Assembly: GCF_019733355.1 (NCBI RefSeq)
Contig: NZ_JAIHLQ010000021.1
Coordinates: forward strand, 1-64,000
Source of the DNA: Pseudomonas baetica
GTDB lineage: Bacteria > Pseudomonadota > Gammaproteobacteria > Pseudomonadales > Pseudomonadaceae
Direction of reading: 5' to 3'
DNA length: 64,000 nt
Each line of letters opens with the position of its first letter. Position 1 is the stretch's first letter. The notes beneath the pieces are model-generated. The model was not told where the DNA came from, did no database searches, and saw nothing but the letters and a program-made list of their open reading frames with translations. A program made the position numbers and the translations under genes. Shown one piece after another: positions 44,360 through 52,156 of this stretch.

Positions 44360-44764
44360 ATGCTTCCTTCTCAGTGTTTGTGCACCAACCTGCGTCGCGC
44401 CGCGCGTGGCGTCAGCAGGCATTACGACGGCGCTCTCGACGGCTTCGGGATCAACGTTGCCCAGTATTCTTTGCTGTGCAATCTGCAGCGTCTGGAGCAA
44501 CCGAGCATCTCGGAACTGGCCGAAGCCATGGGCCTGGACCGCAGCACCCTGGGACGCAATGTGCGCGTGCTGGAGGGCGAGGGATTGGTCGCGCTGGCCG
44601 AAGGCGAGGACATGCGTAACCGCATCGTCCGGCTCACCGAGGCCGGTGTACAGCGACTGGCAGCGGCATTGCCGGCCTGGGAAGCGGCGCAGCAGCGGTT
44701 GATTGATCGCTTGGGCGCCGAGAAGCGTGAAACCTTGCTCAGATTGCTCGACGAACTGGCGTAG
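44360..44764 (+). CDS. MarR family transcriptional regulator
   Basis: This 134-residue protein is a winged-helix dimer regulator. ISELAEAMGLDRSTLGRNVRVLEGEGLVA is the DNA-binding helix-turn-helix (about residues 50-78), and EDMRNRIVRLTEAG is the wing. It probably controls itself and the MFS gene that follows after 52 bases: near-identical palindromes lie just before both genes. The ATG at 44360 has no ribosome-binding site, so translation may be leaderless. The ligand is unknown. Confidence 0.92.
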   Translation: MLPSQCLCTNLRRAARGVSRHYDGALDGFGINVAQYSLLCNLQRLEQPSISELAEAMGLDRSTLGRNVRVLEGEGLVALAEGEDMRNRIVRLTEAGVQRLAAALPAWEAAQQRLIDRLGAEKRETLLRLLDELA

Positions 44765-44785
44765 CGCCGGTTTTTTCGGGCTCAA

Positions 44786-44801
44786 GCGGGTATATACCCG
44801 C
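44786..44801. promoter_or_regulatory. Probable operator of the MarR-type regulator (site 2)
   Basis: GCGGGTATATACCCGC is a perfect 16-base palindrome 15 bases before the MFS start. Its near-copy precedes the MarR gene. The central TATATA could also serve as a -10 element, so binding would block transcription. Confidence 0.75.
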
Positions 44802-44809
44802 GAATGGAG

Positions 44810-44817
44810 AACAACAA
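44810..44817 (+). promoter_or_regulatory. Hfq/Crc-type A-rich site at the MFS start
   Basis: AACAACAA matches the AANAANAA motif bound by Hfq with Crc in Pseudomonas, and it lies between the GGAG ribosome-binding site and the ATG, where it would block translation under catabolite repression. The motif is short, so chance occurrence is possible. Confidence 0.5.
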
Positions 44818-46025
44818 TGACATCGATGTGGCGTACGTGCGGTTGGGTGTTGCTGGGGAGTGCGCTGATCCTGGCGTTGTCATTGGGCATAAGGCACGGT
44901 TTTGGTCTGTTCCTGTCGCCGATGAGTGCGCAGTTTGGTTGGGGGCGCGAGGTGTTCGCCTTTGCCATCGCCTTGCAGAACCTGATCTGGGGCCTCGCCC
45001 AGCCGTTCACCGGCGCACTGGCTGACCGCTTCGGCGCGGCGAAAGTGGTGCTGGTCGGTGGCGTGCTCTACGCCGCGGGGCTGGTGTGCATGGGCCTGTC
45101 GGATTCGGCGTTGACGCTGTCCCTGAGCGCTGGCCTGTTGATTGGCATTGGTCTGTCTGGCACCTCGTTCTCGGTGATCCTGGGCGTAGTCGGTCGCGCG
45201 GTGCCCGCGGAAAAACGCAGCATGGGCATGGGCATTGCCAGCGCTGCTGGCTCCTTCGGCCAGTTCGCCATGTTGCCGGGCACGCTGGGTCTGATCGGCT
45301 GGCTCGGTTGGTCGGCTGCACTGCTGGTGTTGGGTCTATTGGTGGCGCTTATTGTGCCGCTGGTAAGCATGCTCAAAGACAACCCATTGCCAGTACTCGG
45401 TCATGAACAGACACTCTCTGAAGCCCTGCGTGAAGCCTGTTCGCACTCTGGATTCTGGCTGTTGGCCTTCGGCTTTTTCGTCTGTGGTTTTCAGGTGGTG
45501 TTCATCGGCGTGCATTTGCCGGCCTATCTGGTAGATCAACACTTGCCGGCCACGGTTGGCACCACGGTGCTGGCGCTGATCGGACTGTTCAATATCTTCG
45601 GCACCTACACCGCCGGTTGGCTCGGTGGCCGCATGTCCAAACCACGTTTACTGACAGCGTTGTATTTGCTGCGAGCGGTGGTGATCGTGTTGTTCCTCTG
45701 GCTGCCGGTGACAACGACATCGGCGTATGTGTTTGGCATGGCCATGGGTTTTCTGTGGCTGTCGACGGTGCCGTTGACCAACGGTACGGTAGCGACCTTG
45801 TTCGGCGTGCGAAATCTATCCATGCTTGGTGGCATCGTGTTTCTGTTCCATCAGCTCGGTGCGTTCCTCGGAGGGTGGCTGGGCGGGGTGGTGTATGACC
45901 GTACCGGGAGTTATGACTTGATCTGGCAAGTGGCGATACTTCTGAGCCTGTTGGCGGCGGCGTTGAACTGGCCGGTGCGCGAGCGTCCTGTCGCACGCCT
46001 GCAAACCAGTGCTGGCGCTGCATGA
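44817..46025 (+). CDS. MFS transporter
   Basis: This 402-residue inner-membrane transporter has 12 hydrophobic helices and begins RTCGWVLLGSALILALSLGIRHGFGLFLSPM, typical of the oxalate/formate and monocarboxylate-like MFS branch. GALADRFGAAKVVLVGG is the MFS motif A. Substrate unknown. The ATG at 44817 follows GGAG. It is preceded by a palindromic operator and an A-rich Hfq/Crc-like site, and its stop overlaps a short downstream gene by 4 bases. Confidence 0.92.
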   Translation: MTSMWRTCGWVLLGSALILALSLGIRHGFGLFLSPMSAQFGWGREVFAFAIALQNLIWGLAQPFTGALADRFGAAKVVLVGGVLYAAGLVCMGLSDSALTLSLSAGLLIGIGLSGTSFSVILGVVGRAVPAEKRSMGMGIASAAGSFGQFAMLPGTLGLIGWLGWSAALLVLGLLVALIVPLVSMLKDNPLPVLGHEQTLSEALREACSHSGFWLLAFGFFVCGFQVVFIGVHLPAYLVDQHLPATVGTTVLALIGLFNIFGTYTAGWLGGRMSKPRLLTALYLLRAVVIVLFLWLPVTTTSAYVFGMAMGFLWLSTVPLTNGTVATLFGVRNLSMLGGIVFLFHQLGAFLGGWLGGVVYDRTGSYDLIWQVAILLSLLAAALNWPVRERPVARLQTSAGAA

Positions 46026-46144
46026 GCCGTTTGTGGTCACGAATTGCCCTCACCGCGCTCGGCGTCGCCTTGCTGGCGCTGGTGTGGTGGGGCTGGCATC
46101 AGGGAGGCCTGGCCTTGATGCAGTTGGGCATGAGTATTTGCTAG
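46022..46144 (+). CDS. Small single-helix membrane peptide (40 residues)
   Basis: A 40-codon frame starts at an ATG overlapping the MFS stop (ATGA) and ends at TAG. The product has a basic start (MSRLWSRI), one hydrophobic helix (ALTALGVALLALVWWGW) and a short tail HQGGLALMQLGMSIC. The overlap suggests translational coupling to the transporter, so it could be a small partner or stabiliser of the MFS protein. The coding status is inferred from overlap and composition only. Confidence 0.55.
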   Translation: MSRLWSRIALTALGVALLALVWWGWHQGGLALMQLGMSIC

Positions 46145-46198
46145 AAACAGGCCTGGCGAGTAACGTCGAACTCTGACGACTGCTCAAGGATGCTCGAA

Positions 46199-46759
46199 AT
46201 GCTGATGCGCTGGTGTGCTGTTCCCGCGTTGCTGATGGCGTTGACTGGCTTGGCCCAGGCCGCTGACTGTCCGGAATTGTTGCAAGGCTCATTGCCGAAA
46301 TTGCGTGCCAAGGATTCCATTGATCTGTGCAAGCAGTACGCCGACAAACCGCTGGTGGTGATCAATACCGCCAGTTTCTGTGGTTTCGCGCCACAGTTCG
46401 AAGGCCTCGAGGCACTCAATCAGCGCTACAAGGCGCAAGGTCTGGAAATGCTCGGTGTGCCCTCCAACGACTTCAAGCAGGAGTCCAAGGACAGCGCTGA
46501 GACTGCCAAGGTTTGCTATGCCAACTACGGCGTGACATTCGCCATGACCGAGCCGCAGAAGGTTCGGGGTGATGGCGCTACGCATATGTTTCAGGTATTG
46601 GCTGCGCAGAGCAGTGCGCCGAAGTGGAATTTCTATAAATACGTGGTGGATCGCCAAGGCAAAGTGATCGCCAATTTCTCCAGCCTGACCAAGCCGGATG
46701 ATCCGGAGTTTCTCGCCGCGATCGAGAAAGCCATTGCCTCAAAGCCGCTGAAACCCTGA
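46199..46759 (+). CDS. Exported glutathione peroxidase family protein
   Basis: The protein should reduce peroxides in the periplasm. The 186-residue product has a signal peptide (MRWCAVPALLMALTGLAQA after MLM) and a thioredoxin-like peroxidase domain: VVINTASFCGFAPQFEGLEAL holds the catalytic Cys, VPSNDFKQES the Gln, and KWNFYKYVVDRQGKV the Trp and Asn. A further Cys in AKVCYANYG may be the resolving one. I use the ATG at 46199, 8 bases after AAGGA; an ATG at 46190 overlaps that site. Confidence 0.9.
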   Translation: MLMRWCAVPALLMALTGLAQAADCPELLQGSLPKLRAKDSIDLCKQYADKPLVVINTASFCGFAPQFEGLEALNQRYKAQGLEMLGVPSNDFKQESKDSAETAKVCYANYGVTFAMTEPQKVRGDGATHMFQVLAAQSSAPKWNFYKYVVDRQGKVIANFSSLTKPDDPEFLAAIEKAIASKPLKP

Positions 46760-46765
46760 TCCATA

Positions 46766-46802
46766 AAAAAGCCCCGCGCTCTTTACCGAGGCGGGGCTTT
46801 TT
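46766..46802. terminator. Bidirectional terminator
   Basis: AAAAAGCCCCGC pairs with GCGGGGCTTTTT across a 13-base loop. T runs occur on both strands. It serves the peroxidase gene and the convergent FadL-type gene. Confidence 0.92.
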
Positions 46803-46834
46803 AGTGGGCGAGGGGTTAGCCTCGCCTGACAGCA

Positions 46835-48106
46835 TCAGAAGCGGTAGGTTGCGCCGAGACCGAAACCGTTTGCCGAGTTTTCATACTTGGAGTTGTAGGT
46901 CTGGCCGCGATCGTTTTCGTTGCGGATCTTGACCGACTCTTCCTTCAGGTACGAATAAGCGACGTCGATCGTCAGGTCTTCGGTCGGGCTCCAGCCAGCG
47001 CCGATGCTGAAGATCGTCCGGTCGCCGGTAGGAATGCGTGGCGAACGGTCGACGTTGTTGGTCGGCGACTGGTCGAACGTCAGGCCGGTACGCAGTACCC
47101 ACTCCTTGTTCAACTGGTACGACGTGCCGACGGCATAAGCCCAGGAATCGTGCCAGTTCTGGTCTTCGGTGATTTCACCGAACTGACCGGCCAATGCAGG
47201 CTGTACGCCGGAGTTCTTGACGGTGATTTTTTCCAGTTGGCTCCAACGGGTCCAGGTGGAACCGGCATAGACGTTCCAGCGGTCGTTGATCGCTTGGGTG
47301 ACCGAGAAGTCGATGGACTCAGGCGTGGTGATCTTCAGCGAAGCATCGTACTTCTGGCTGGCGCTAAGGCCTGCCAGGGCCAATGCGCCGTAGTTGACCT
47401 TGGTGTTGCCTTCAAGCTTGTAGTCGACTTTGGAGTGATACGTCAGACCCAGTCGCGTGGTGTCGGTGGCTTGTACCAGCACGCCGATGTTGTAGCCCAG
47501 TGCGGTGTCGTCACCCTTGATCTTGACCTTGCCATCCGGCAGGGCCTGAGTGATCGACAGGTTGGATTCCAGCGTGCCGTCGATGCGGTTGATGGTCGGG
47601 CCGAAACCGATCGACACCTTGTCGTTGAAGGCGTAGCTGACAGTTGGCTGAAAGGTGATGACCTGTACTTCGGACTTGCTGCCGAAGTAACGACCGGCAA
47701 ACCCTTTTTCGTAGTCGGTAATCAGGCCAAACGGTACATAAACCCCCAGACCAAATGCCCAATGTTCATCGATCGGTTTGACGTAGAAGCCCATAGGTAC
47801 GGAGGTGAAGGGCACCATGTCGCCTTTGTTGCTGCCGCCGTTAGGGCTGGAGCTACCGTCGCTGATATCGGTCTTGGCGTCGAGGAATGCAACACCGCCA
47901 GTGACTTGTTCGCGCTTGAGGCGCGACATGCCGGCAGGGTTGCCATAAACAGTGCTTGCGTCGTCGGCAGAAGAAGATCGCCCGGCGTAACCCGTCCCCA
48001 TCCCGCTAATGCTGTGTTCGTTGATGGCAAAGCCGGCGGCGAAAATCTGCGTGGATGCCATGGCAACGGCGAGGCTAAGGGTGGTTTTGAGCATTACTTT
48101 TTTCAT
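46835..48106 (-). CDS. FadL/OmpP1/TodX family outer membrane protein
   Basis: This is a 14-stranded outer membrane channel for hydrophobic compounds. The 423-residue protein has a signal peptide ending about IFAAG, the conserved N-terminal FAINEHSISGMGTGYAGRSS and YGNPAGMSRL (NPA motif), many beta strands, and a C-terminal FGLGATYRF ending in Phe, the usual outer membrane assembly signal. GGAG precedes the ATG by 8 bases. Its P. aeruginosa counterpart in this context may be the oxylipin exporter ExFadLO, but long-chain fatty acid uptake is equally possible. Confidence 0.92.
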   Translation of the reverse strand: MKKVMLKTTLSLAVAMASTQIFAAGFAINEHSISGMGTGYAGRSSSADDASTVYGNPAGMSRLKREQVTGGVAFLDAKTDISDGSSSPNGGSNKGDMVPFTSVPMGFYVKPIDEHWAFGLGVYVPFGLITDYEKGFAGRYFGSKSEVQVITFQPTVSYAFNDKVSIGFGPTINRIDGTLESNLSITQALPDGKVKIKGDDTALGYNIGVLVQATDTTRLGLTYHSKVDYKLEGNTKVNYGALALAGLSASQKYDASLKITTPESIDFSVTQAINDRWNVYAGSTWTRWSQLEKITVKNSGVQPALAGQFGEITEDQNWHDSWAYAVGTSYQLNKEWVLRTGLTFDQSPTNNVDRSPRIPTGDRTIFSIGAGWSPTEDLTIDVAYSYLKEESVKIRNENDRGQTYNSKYENSANGFGLGATYRF

Positions 48107-48252
48107 TATTAGAACTCCTGGTGATCACCGGGGCGAAAATTACCAACATTTTCGTTCCGGCGCTATAGTCCGTATGCGTTGAGTTAGAGCGGTTTTGTAG
48201 GACAATCCGACCAGAATGGCGACATGATGGGCGATCTTGAAAAACTGGTCAG

Positions 48253-48735
48253 TCAGCAAGCGACCTGATTCAGTGGTGAAACACAGGTTTGCCATGCATA
48301 AGTGAAGTCCCGCAAGCGACCCTGGGGTTGAAAAGTCTGACGCCAGATACGCGCCATGCCGAGCAGATCATTGGGGGCGGGAAGGGTGGGGTTTTGTTCT
48401 TCCACCAGCAGCCAGGCGATGGCCGTGGCGTAACGCAGGTTGACGGTCAATTCCAGGTGCGGGCTGCTGAGAAAGGCATGCTGGCTGGCCAGTCCGCGAA
48501 CCAGGCTGGCGCGTTCCGGATCGAGCGCCAGATAGTCATCCCAGAGTGCCTGATGGCGATGCTCGGCGATGCGGTAGAGGCCGTGGCCTCGGCGGTCATG
48601 CAGGGCGGACCCGAGGTCGGACTGGCTGGCGGCAATGCCCAGCAAAAGGGATTCGGCAGTTGCGCAGTGGCGTCCCAGATAAATCAGCGTAGGACGGATC
48701 ACGTAGCGACACAGTTCGCTGGCAGCGATACCCAT
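48253..48735 (-). CDS. Conserved hypothetical protein
   Basis: The function is unknown. The 160-residue product starts MGIAASELCRYVIRPTLIYLGRHCATAESLLLGIAASQSDLG, then GHGLYRIAEHRHQALWDDYLA and LRYATAIAWLLVEEQ. The pattern of a short N-terminal part, an AAS(Q)S-x-LG segment and an Asn/Tyr-Ala-Thr-Ala-Ile-Ala helix recalls proteins found in Pseudomonas phages and genomes with a lysozyme-like look, but I cannot confirm this. There is no signal or membrane segment. It lies between the FadL-type gene and a non-coding spacer. Confidence 0.7.
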   Translation of the reverse strand: MGIAASELCRYVIRPTLIYLGRHCATAESLLLGIAASQSDLGSALHDRRGHGLYRIAEHRHQALWDDYLALDPERASLVRGLASQHAFLSSPHLELTVNLRYATAIAWLLVEEQNPTLPAPNDLLGMARIWRQTFQPQGRLRDFTYAWQTCVSPLNQVAC

Positions 48736-48959
48736 AAAACCCTCGGATCTTGTTATTGGGCGGCGATACCTGAAGGTGGCCTTGGCAGCGGTGGATCGAC
48801 TCAGGCTCGCCGGAAGCGGATCACGCCGCTTGAGTTGAAGTGTAGTGTCATATTTGCGACGTAAAGGCCTGTTTTTAAAATATTTCCGGCAGTGAGTTAT
48901 AACCGTTATATCCGATAGTGCTTAGGCGTCGAGGGTGAAAAGTGAAACATCAGGCAATA

Positions 48960-48988
48960 AAAAGCCCTGCGTTTTAAGCAGGGCTTTT
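48960..48988 (-). terminator. Terminator of the small conserved gene at 49012-49236
   Basis: AAAAGCCCTGC pairs with GCAGGGCTTTT around a 7-base loop; on the reverse strand TTATTG follows the T run. It lies 23 bases after the stop. Confidence 0.88.
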
Positions 48989-49011
48989 GCTTTTTGCAGC
49001 CTTTTCGGCTC

Positions 49012-49236
49012 TCAGGCAATCAAGGCCTGACGTGTACGATCGATCACGGCCTGCAGCGGTTCGGCGCTGGAGTATTGATCGGGGTACAGACGCTCGCTGT
49101 GGCGGGCGATCCCGTGTTCATTGACCACGGTGAAGCTGAAGCAGCCTTTGCGAGCGGCCATGATCAGGCAGTTCATTGGTGCAAAAGCGTTGGTTAGGGT
49201 GCGAATGGCATCCTGAGTATGAATTTGAGCAGACAT
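49012..49236 (-). CDS. Small conserved protein of unknown function
   Basis: The 74-residue product (MSAQIHTQDAIRTLTNAFAPMN...) is soluble, with an N-terminal helix, a Cys pair (NCLIMAARKGCF) and a C-terminal EPLQAVIDRTRQALIA helix. The middle (FSFTVVNEHGIARHSERLYPDQY) resembles short stress-related proteins of pseudomonads, but I do not assign a family. It has a strong terminator and an unusually structured upstream region. The ribosome-binding site (AGGA about 12 bases away) is weak. Confidence 0.75.
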   Translation of the reverse strand: MSAQIHTQDAIRTLTNAFAPMNCLIMAARKGCFSFTVVNEHGIARHSERLYPDQYSSAEPLQAVIDRTRQALIA

Positions 49237-50200
49237 AGTTATTAGGTGTTCCTACAAATGACACGGATAAGAACCGTGCAACGTTAAAACGTTCCAGTAA
49301 CGTCGACCACCATTGGTCGAACGAAGAACCCGACTGGAACAAAGCAGCCAGTTTGAAGCGCTATTAAGTTGGCGCGCTTGGGCTGGCAGGTAGGTACTTA
49401 GGAGGGCAGGCAACACATCAAGGGCAAAGGTTCTGGGCCCGGGGTGAAGATCCTGATCAATTTGCAGGTTGGTTCGGTCAGAGTAAGTGCCCTTCGCAAC
49501 ACCCTTTGCATTCATTCAAAGGCTGTGTTGTCGCAAGATTTACCTGGAAACCATCGAGGGGTCGGTCCCGCTTTTTTCGGTAGTGGCTTCTTGGAAGAAG
49601 GTTGACCGTGGGGATGTGTTCGACCGGAATTGACTTTCAGCTTGGTACTAACGCTGCGGATACTAACGGATCGAATTGGACAAAGCAAACCCTGCGTTGA
49701 AAAAGATTGCAGTAGCGAGCGGAGTTCGCGATACGACCCCGCAGGGCGCCCCGTATTGGCACACATCTCGACCGTCGGTCGGCGAAGATATATCCGTGAA
49801 ACGGCGCCTCAGAGCCCTTTATCCCCAGTCAGGGTGCCAAAACGAACCGAAAAAGCGCATTGATATAACCGGGTAACAGGCACTTGTGCACATTAGTTGC
49901 GCAGGCTGTAACGACGCTGTCACATCAATCCTGACTCCAGTGGCTGCCTGTATCGAAAGTTTAAGTCAATGAAAAACATCGCTTTTTTTTGTTGGTGAAA
50001 AAATCGTCAGTTTGACTGCGGGCCCCATTCCACAAGGCTTTGCGAGGGTTGGAGAGCGGTTGTCCACTGAGTTATCCACAGCTTCTGTGGATTGTCCCGA
50101 GCGCTTGCTCTAGCACGGGCGTGCCGGGTTATTTTTCGACTTTACCTGTAAGAAAAAGAGAGTAGAGTGGCGCGCCTTCCGATCTGTCCCACAGTGCTTT
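49237..50200. other. 964 bp region without a recognised gene
   Basis: Open frames here are short and have unconvincing composition, so I call none. Structure is present: consecutive hairpins at 49262-49278 (CACGG/CCGTG), 49280-49293 (AACGTT/AACGTT) and a nested stem at 49291-49340 (GTTCCAGT with ACTGGAAC enclosing TCGACCA/TGGTCGA), which together would form the 5' leader of the minus-strand small gene. A GGGGTCGGTCCC hairpin followed by GCTTTTTT lies at 49559-49576. DnaA-box-like sequences lie at 50062-50094. The tRNA, tmRNA, 6S and RNase P RNA signatures were not seen. Confidence 0.5.
50062..50094. promoter_or_regulatory. DnaA-box-like cluster
   Basis: TTATCCACA (50072-50080) is a perfect DnaA box. 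TTGTCCACT (50060-50068) on the same strand and TGTGGATTG (50086-50094) on the other are two mismatches away. ATCCACAG and CTGTGGAT form a perfect inverted repeat around CTT. It lies about 110 bases before the gene at 50201. Confidence 0.5.
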
Positions 50201-50524
50201 ATGAAGTTTCGCTCAGTACCAGACTCTGTTACCTCAGAACATCTCCGTGTTACCTCTCCCAAGCGATTTTCCGTGCGTGTGGCCGAATGGTTGCTCGACA
50301 GTCCGCGCCTGAGTGACAGCCATAACGCCAAACACTTGGCGGGGCGCTTGCTGAAGCAACCGGCGCGTGAAGGCGTGGTTGCCGCACAAAGCCGCCTCGG
50401 TCAGTTGATGTGCCGCGAGTGCGGTAATGCCCGGGACCGTCGCATCGGTCAGGAACTGCTGCGTCAGGCGGCCCGTGCCGGCGACCGTCGTGCTCAACAG
50501 GAACTTGGTCTCATCGAAGACTGA
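50201..50524 (+). CDS. Small Sel1-repeat-like protein
   Basis: The 107-residue product has two Sel1/TPR-like helical pairs: KHLAGRLLKQPAREGVVAAQSRLGQLMCREC and RRIGQELLRQAARAGDRRAQQELGLIED, both with the GDxxAQxxLG pattern. The N-terminal 40 residues are basic. It lacks a signal peptide, so it is probably cytoplasmic; partner unknown. rmuC follows after 61 bases. A possible promoter TTTACC (16 bases) TAGAGT lies near 50141-50168. Confidence 0.75.
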   Translation: MKFRSVPDSVTSEHLRVTSPKRFSVRVAEWLLDSPRLSDSHNAKHLAGRLLKQPAREGVVAAQSRLGQLMCRECGNARDRRIGQELLRQAARAGDRRAQQELGLIED

Positions 50525-50585
50525 GCTGTCCAAGTTCTGACACCTTCGTTACCCTTCAGGCTTTATCGGATCGGCAGGAGTCGCT

Positions 50586-52064
50586 ATGGCTATGGACTTG
50601 ACCAGCGTATTGCTCGGTCTCGCAGGCGCTGGGCTGCCATTGTTGGCGCTGGCCTGGCAACTGCAACGGCGGGCGAGCACCGGACAAGCCGAGGTGGCCT
50701 TGCTCGAAGAGCGGCTGGCCATGGCGCAACTGGCGCAGGACGGGCTCAACGCTCAGCTTGATGCCAGCCGCGACGAAGTCGCTGACCTAGGGCAGGCCAA
50801 CGCGACCAAACAGGCCGATCTGGCGGCACTGCGCCGCGAAGTCGAACTGCTGCAAATCGAGCGCGACGATGCCCGTGACGCCTCCCATGCCTGGAATATC
50901 GAGCGTGCCAACAAAGAGGCTGAACTGCGGCGCCTCGACGCTCAGGCGGCTTCGCTGAACGCCGAACTGCGTGAGCAGCAGGAAAGCCATCAACAACGCC
51001 TCAACGACCTGCAAGGCTCGCGCGATGAGCTGCGTGCGCAGTTTGCCGAACTGGCGGGCAAGATCTTCGATGAGCGTGAACAACGTTTCGCCGAAACCAG
51101 TCAGCAGCGTCTCGGCCAGTTGCTCGATCCGCTGAAAGAACGCATTCAGTCCTTTGAAAAACGCGTGGAAGAAAGCTATCAGGCCGAGGCCCGTGAGCGT
51201 TTCTCGCTGGCCAAGGAACTGGAGCGTTTGCAAGCGCTCAACCTGCGTTTGAGCGACGAGGCGACCAACCTGACCCGCGCCCTGAAAGGCCAGAAAACCC
51301 AAGGTAACTGGGGTGAGCTGATTCTTGAGCGGGTGCTGGAACACGCAGGTCTGGAGAAGGGCCGCGAATATCAGACCCAGGTCAATCTCAAAGGCCCGGA
51401 CGGTGAGCGCTTCCAGCCCGACGTGATCATTTACCTGCCGGGCGACAAGCAAGTGGTGGTCGACTCCAAGGTCAGCCTCACGGCCTATCAACAATATGTG
51501 GCAGCGGATGACGACACGCTGGGGCAGGTGGCAATCAAGCAACATGTGCTGTCCCTGCGCAATCACGTCAAAGGCTTGGCCGGCAAGGATTACAAGCGCC
51601 TGGAGGGCTTGCACAGCCTGGATTTCGTCTTGCTGTTCGTACCGATCGAAGCGGCGTTTTCCGCAGCATTGCAGGCTGAGCCCAGCCTGTTTCAAGAAGC
51701 GTTCGACCGCAATATCGTCATCGTCAGCCCGACCACGTTGCTGGCGACTCTGCGAGTGATCGACAGCCTGTGGAAGCAGGAACGCCAGAGCCAGAACGCC
51801 CGGGAAATCGCCGAGCGCGCCGGATGGCTGTACGACAAGTTCGTGCTGTTCATTCAGGATCTGGACGAGGTTGGCAATCGCCTGCAGCAATTGGACAAAG
51901 CCTACAGCTCAGCGCGTAACAAACTGACAGAAGGGCGCGGCAATCTGGTCAGTCGCAGTGAACAGCTCAAGCTGCTGGGTGCGCGGGCCAGTAAGAGCTT
52001 GCCGGCAGGTTTGCTCGAGCGGGCAATGACGGATGTCGATGGGCTGGTCGAGCTACCCGAATAA
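50586..52064 (+). CDS. rmuC: DNA recombination protein RmuC
   Basis: RmuC limits DNA inversions between short inverted repeats in E. coli and contains a nuclease-like fold. The 492-residue protein has an N-terminal membrane helix (MDLTSVLLGLAGAGLPLLALAW), a coiled coil (about 30-200), then GNWGELILERVLEHAGLEKG and PDVIIYLPGDKQVVVDSKVSLTAY with Asp and Lys residues typical of the PD-(D/E)XK-like core. CAGGAG precedes the ATG at 50586; an ATG at 50592 is possible. Confidence 0.96.
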   Translation: MAMDLTSVLLGLAGAGLPLLALAWQLQRRASTGQAEVALLEERLAMAQLAQDGLNAQLDASRDEVADLGQANATKQADLAALRREVELLQIERDDARDASHAWNIERANKEAELRRLDAQAASLNAELREQQESHQQRLNDLQGSRDELRAQFAELAGKIFDEREQRFAETSQQRLGQLLDPLKERIQSFEKRVEESYQAEARERFSLAKELERLQALNLRLSDEATNLTRALKGQKTQGNWGELILERVLEHAGLEKGREYQTQVNLKGPDGERFQPDVIIYLPGDKQVVVDSKVSLTAYQQYVAADDDTLGQVAIKQHVLSLRNHVKGLAGKDYKRLEGLHSLDFVLLFVPIEAAFSAALQAEPSLFQEAFDRNIVIVSPTTLLATLRVIDSLWKQERQSQNAREIAERAGWLYDKFVLFIQDLDEVGNRLQQLDKAYSSARNKLTEGRGNLVSRSEQLKLLGARASKSLPAGLLERAMTDVDGLVELPE

Positions 52065-52100
52065 TCACCACCAGTGCGCGCCCACGAGGGTCACCTGAAC

Positions 52101-52129
52101 TCTGGGCGCGCGAGCTTGCTCACGAAGGC
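52101..52129. repeat. REP element between convergent rmuC and sensor-kinase genes
   Basis: GGGCGCGCGAGCTTGCTCAC is a slightly diverged REP core lying in the short space between the two convergent genes. Confidence 0.7.
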
Positions 52130-52156
52130 ATCAGCCGTTTCGCTGCAAACCGAGAT

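Noticed and set aside
44758..44776. Terminator after the MarR gene
   Set aside because: A 4 bp stem (GGCG/CGCC) before six T is too weak to call, and it overlaps the end of the gene; read-through to the MFS gene is likely.
48253..48735. Prophage remnant
   Set aside because: Only one protein gives a phage-like impression, and the surrounding genes are core genes without integrase or attachment sites.
49512..49876. Open frames of 66-84 residues on both strands
   Set aside because: Composition is not like the neighbouring genes, there are no ribosome-binding sites, and both strands are open for similar lengths.
49237..50200. Housekeeping RNA gene (tmRNA, 6S RNA, RNase P RNA, tRNA)
   Set aside because: None of the hallmark sequences or a tRNA cloverleaf could be found by eye; only generic hairpins are present.
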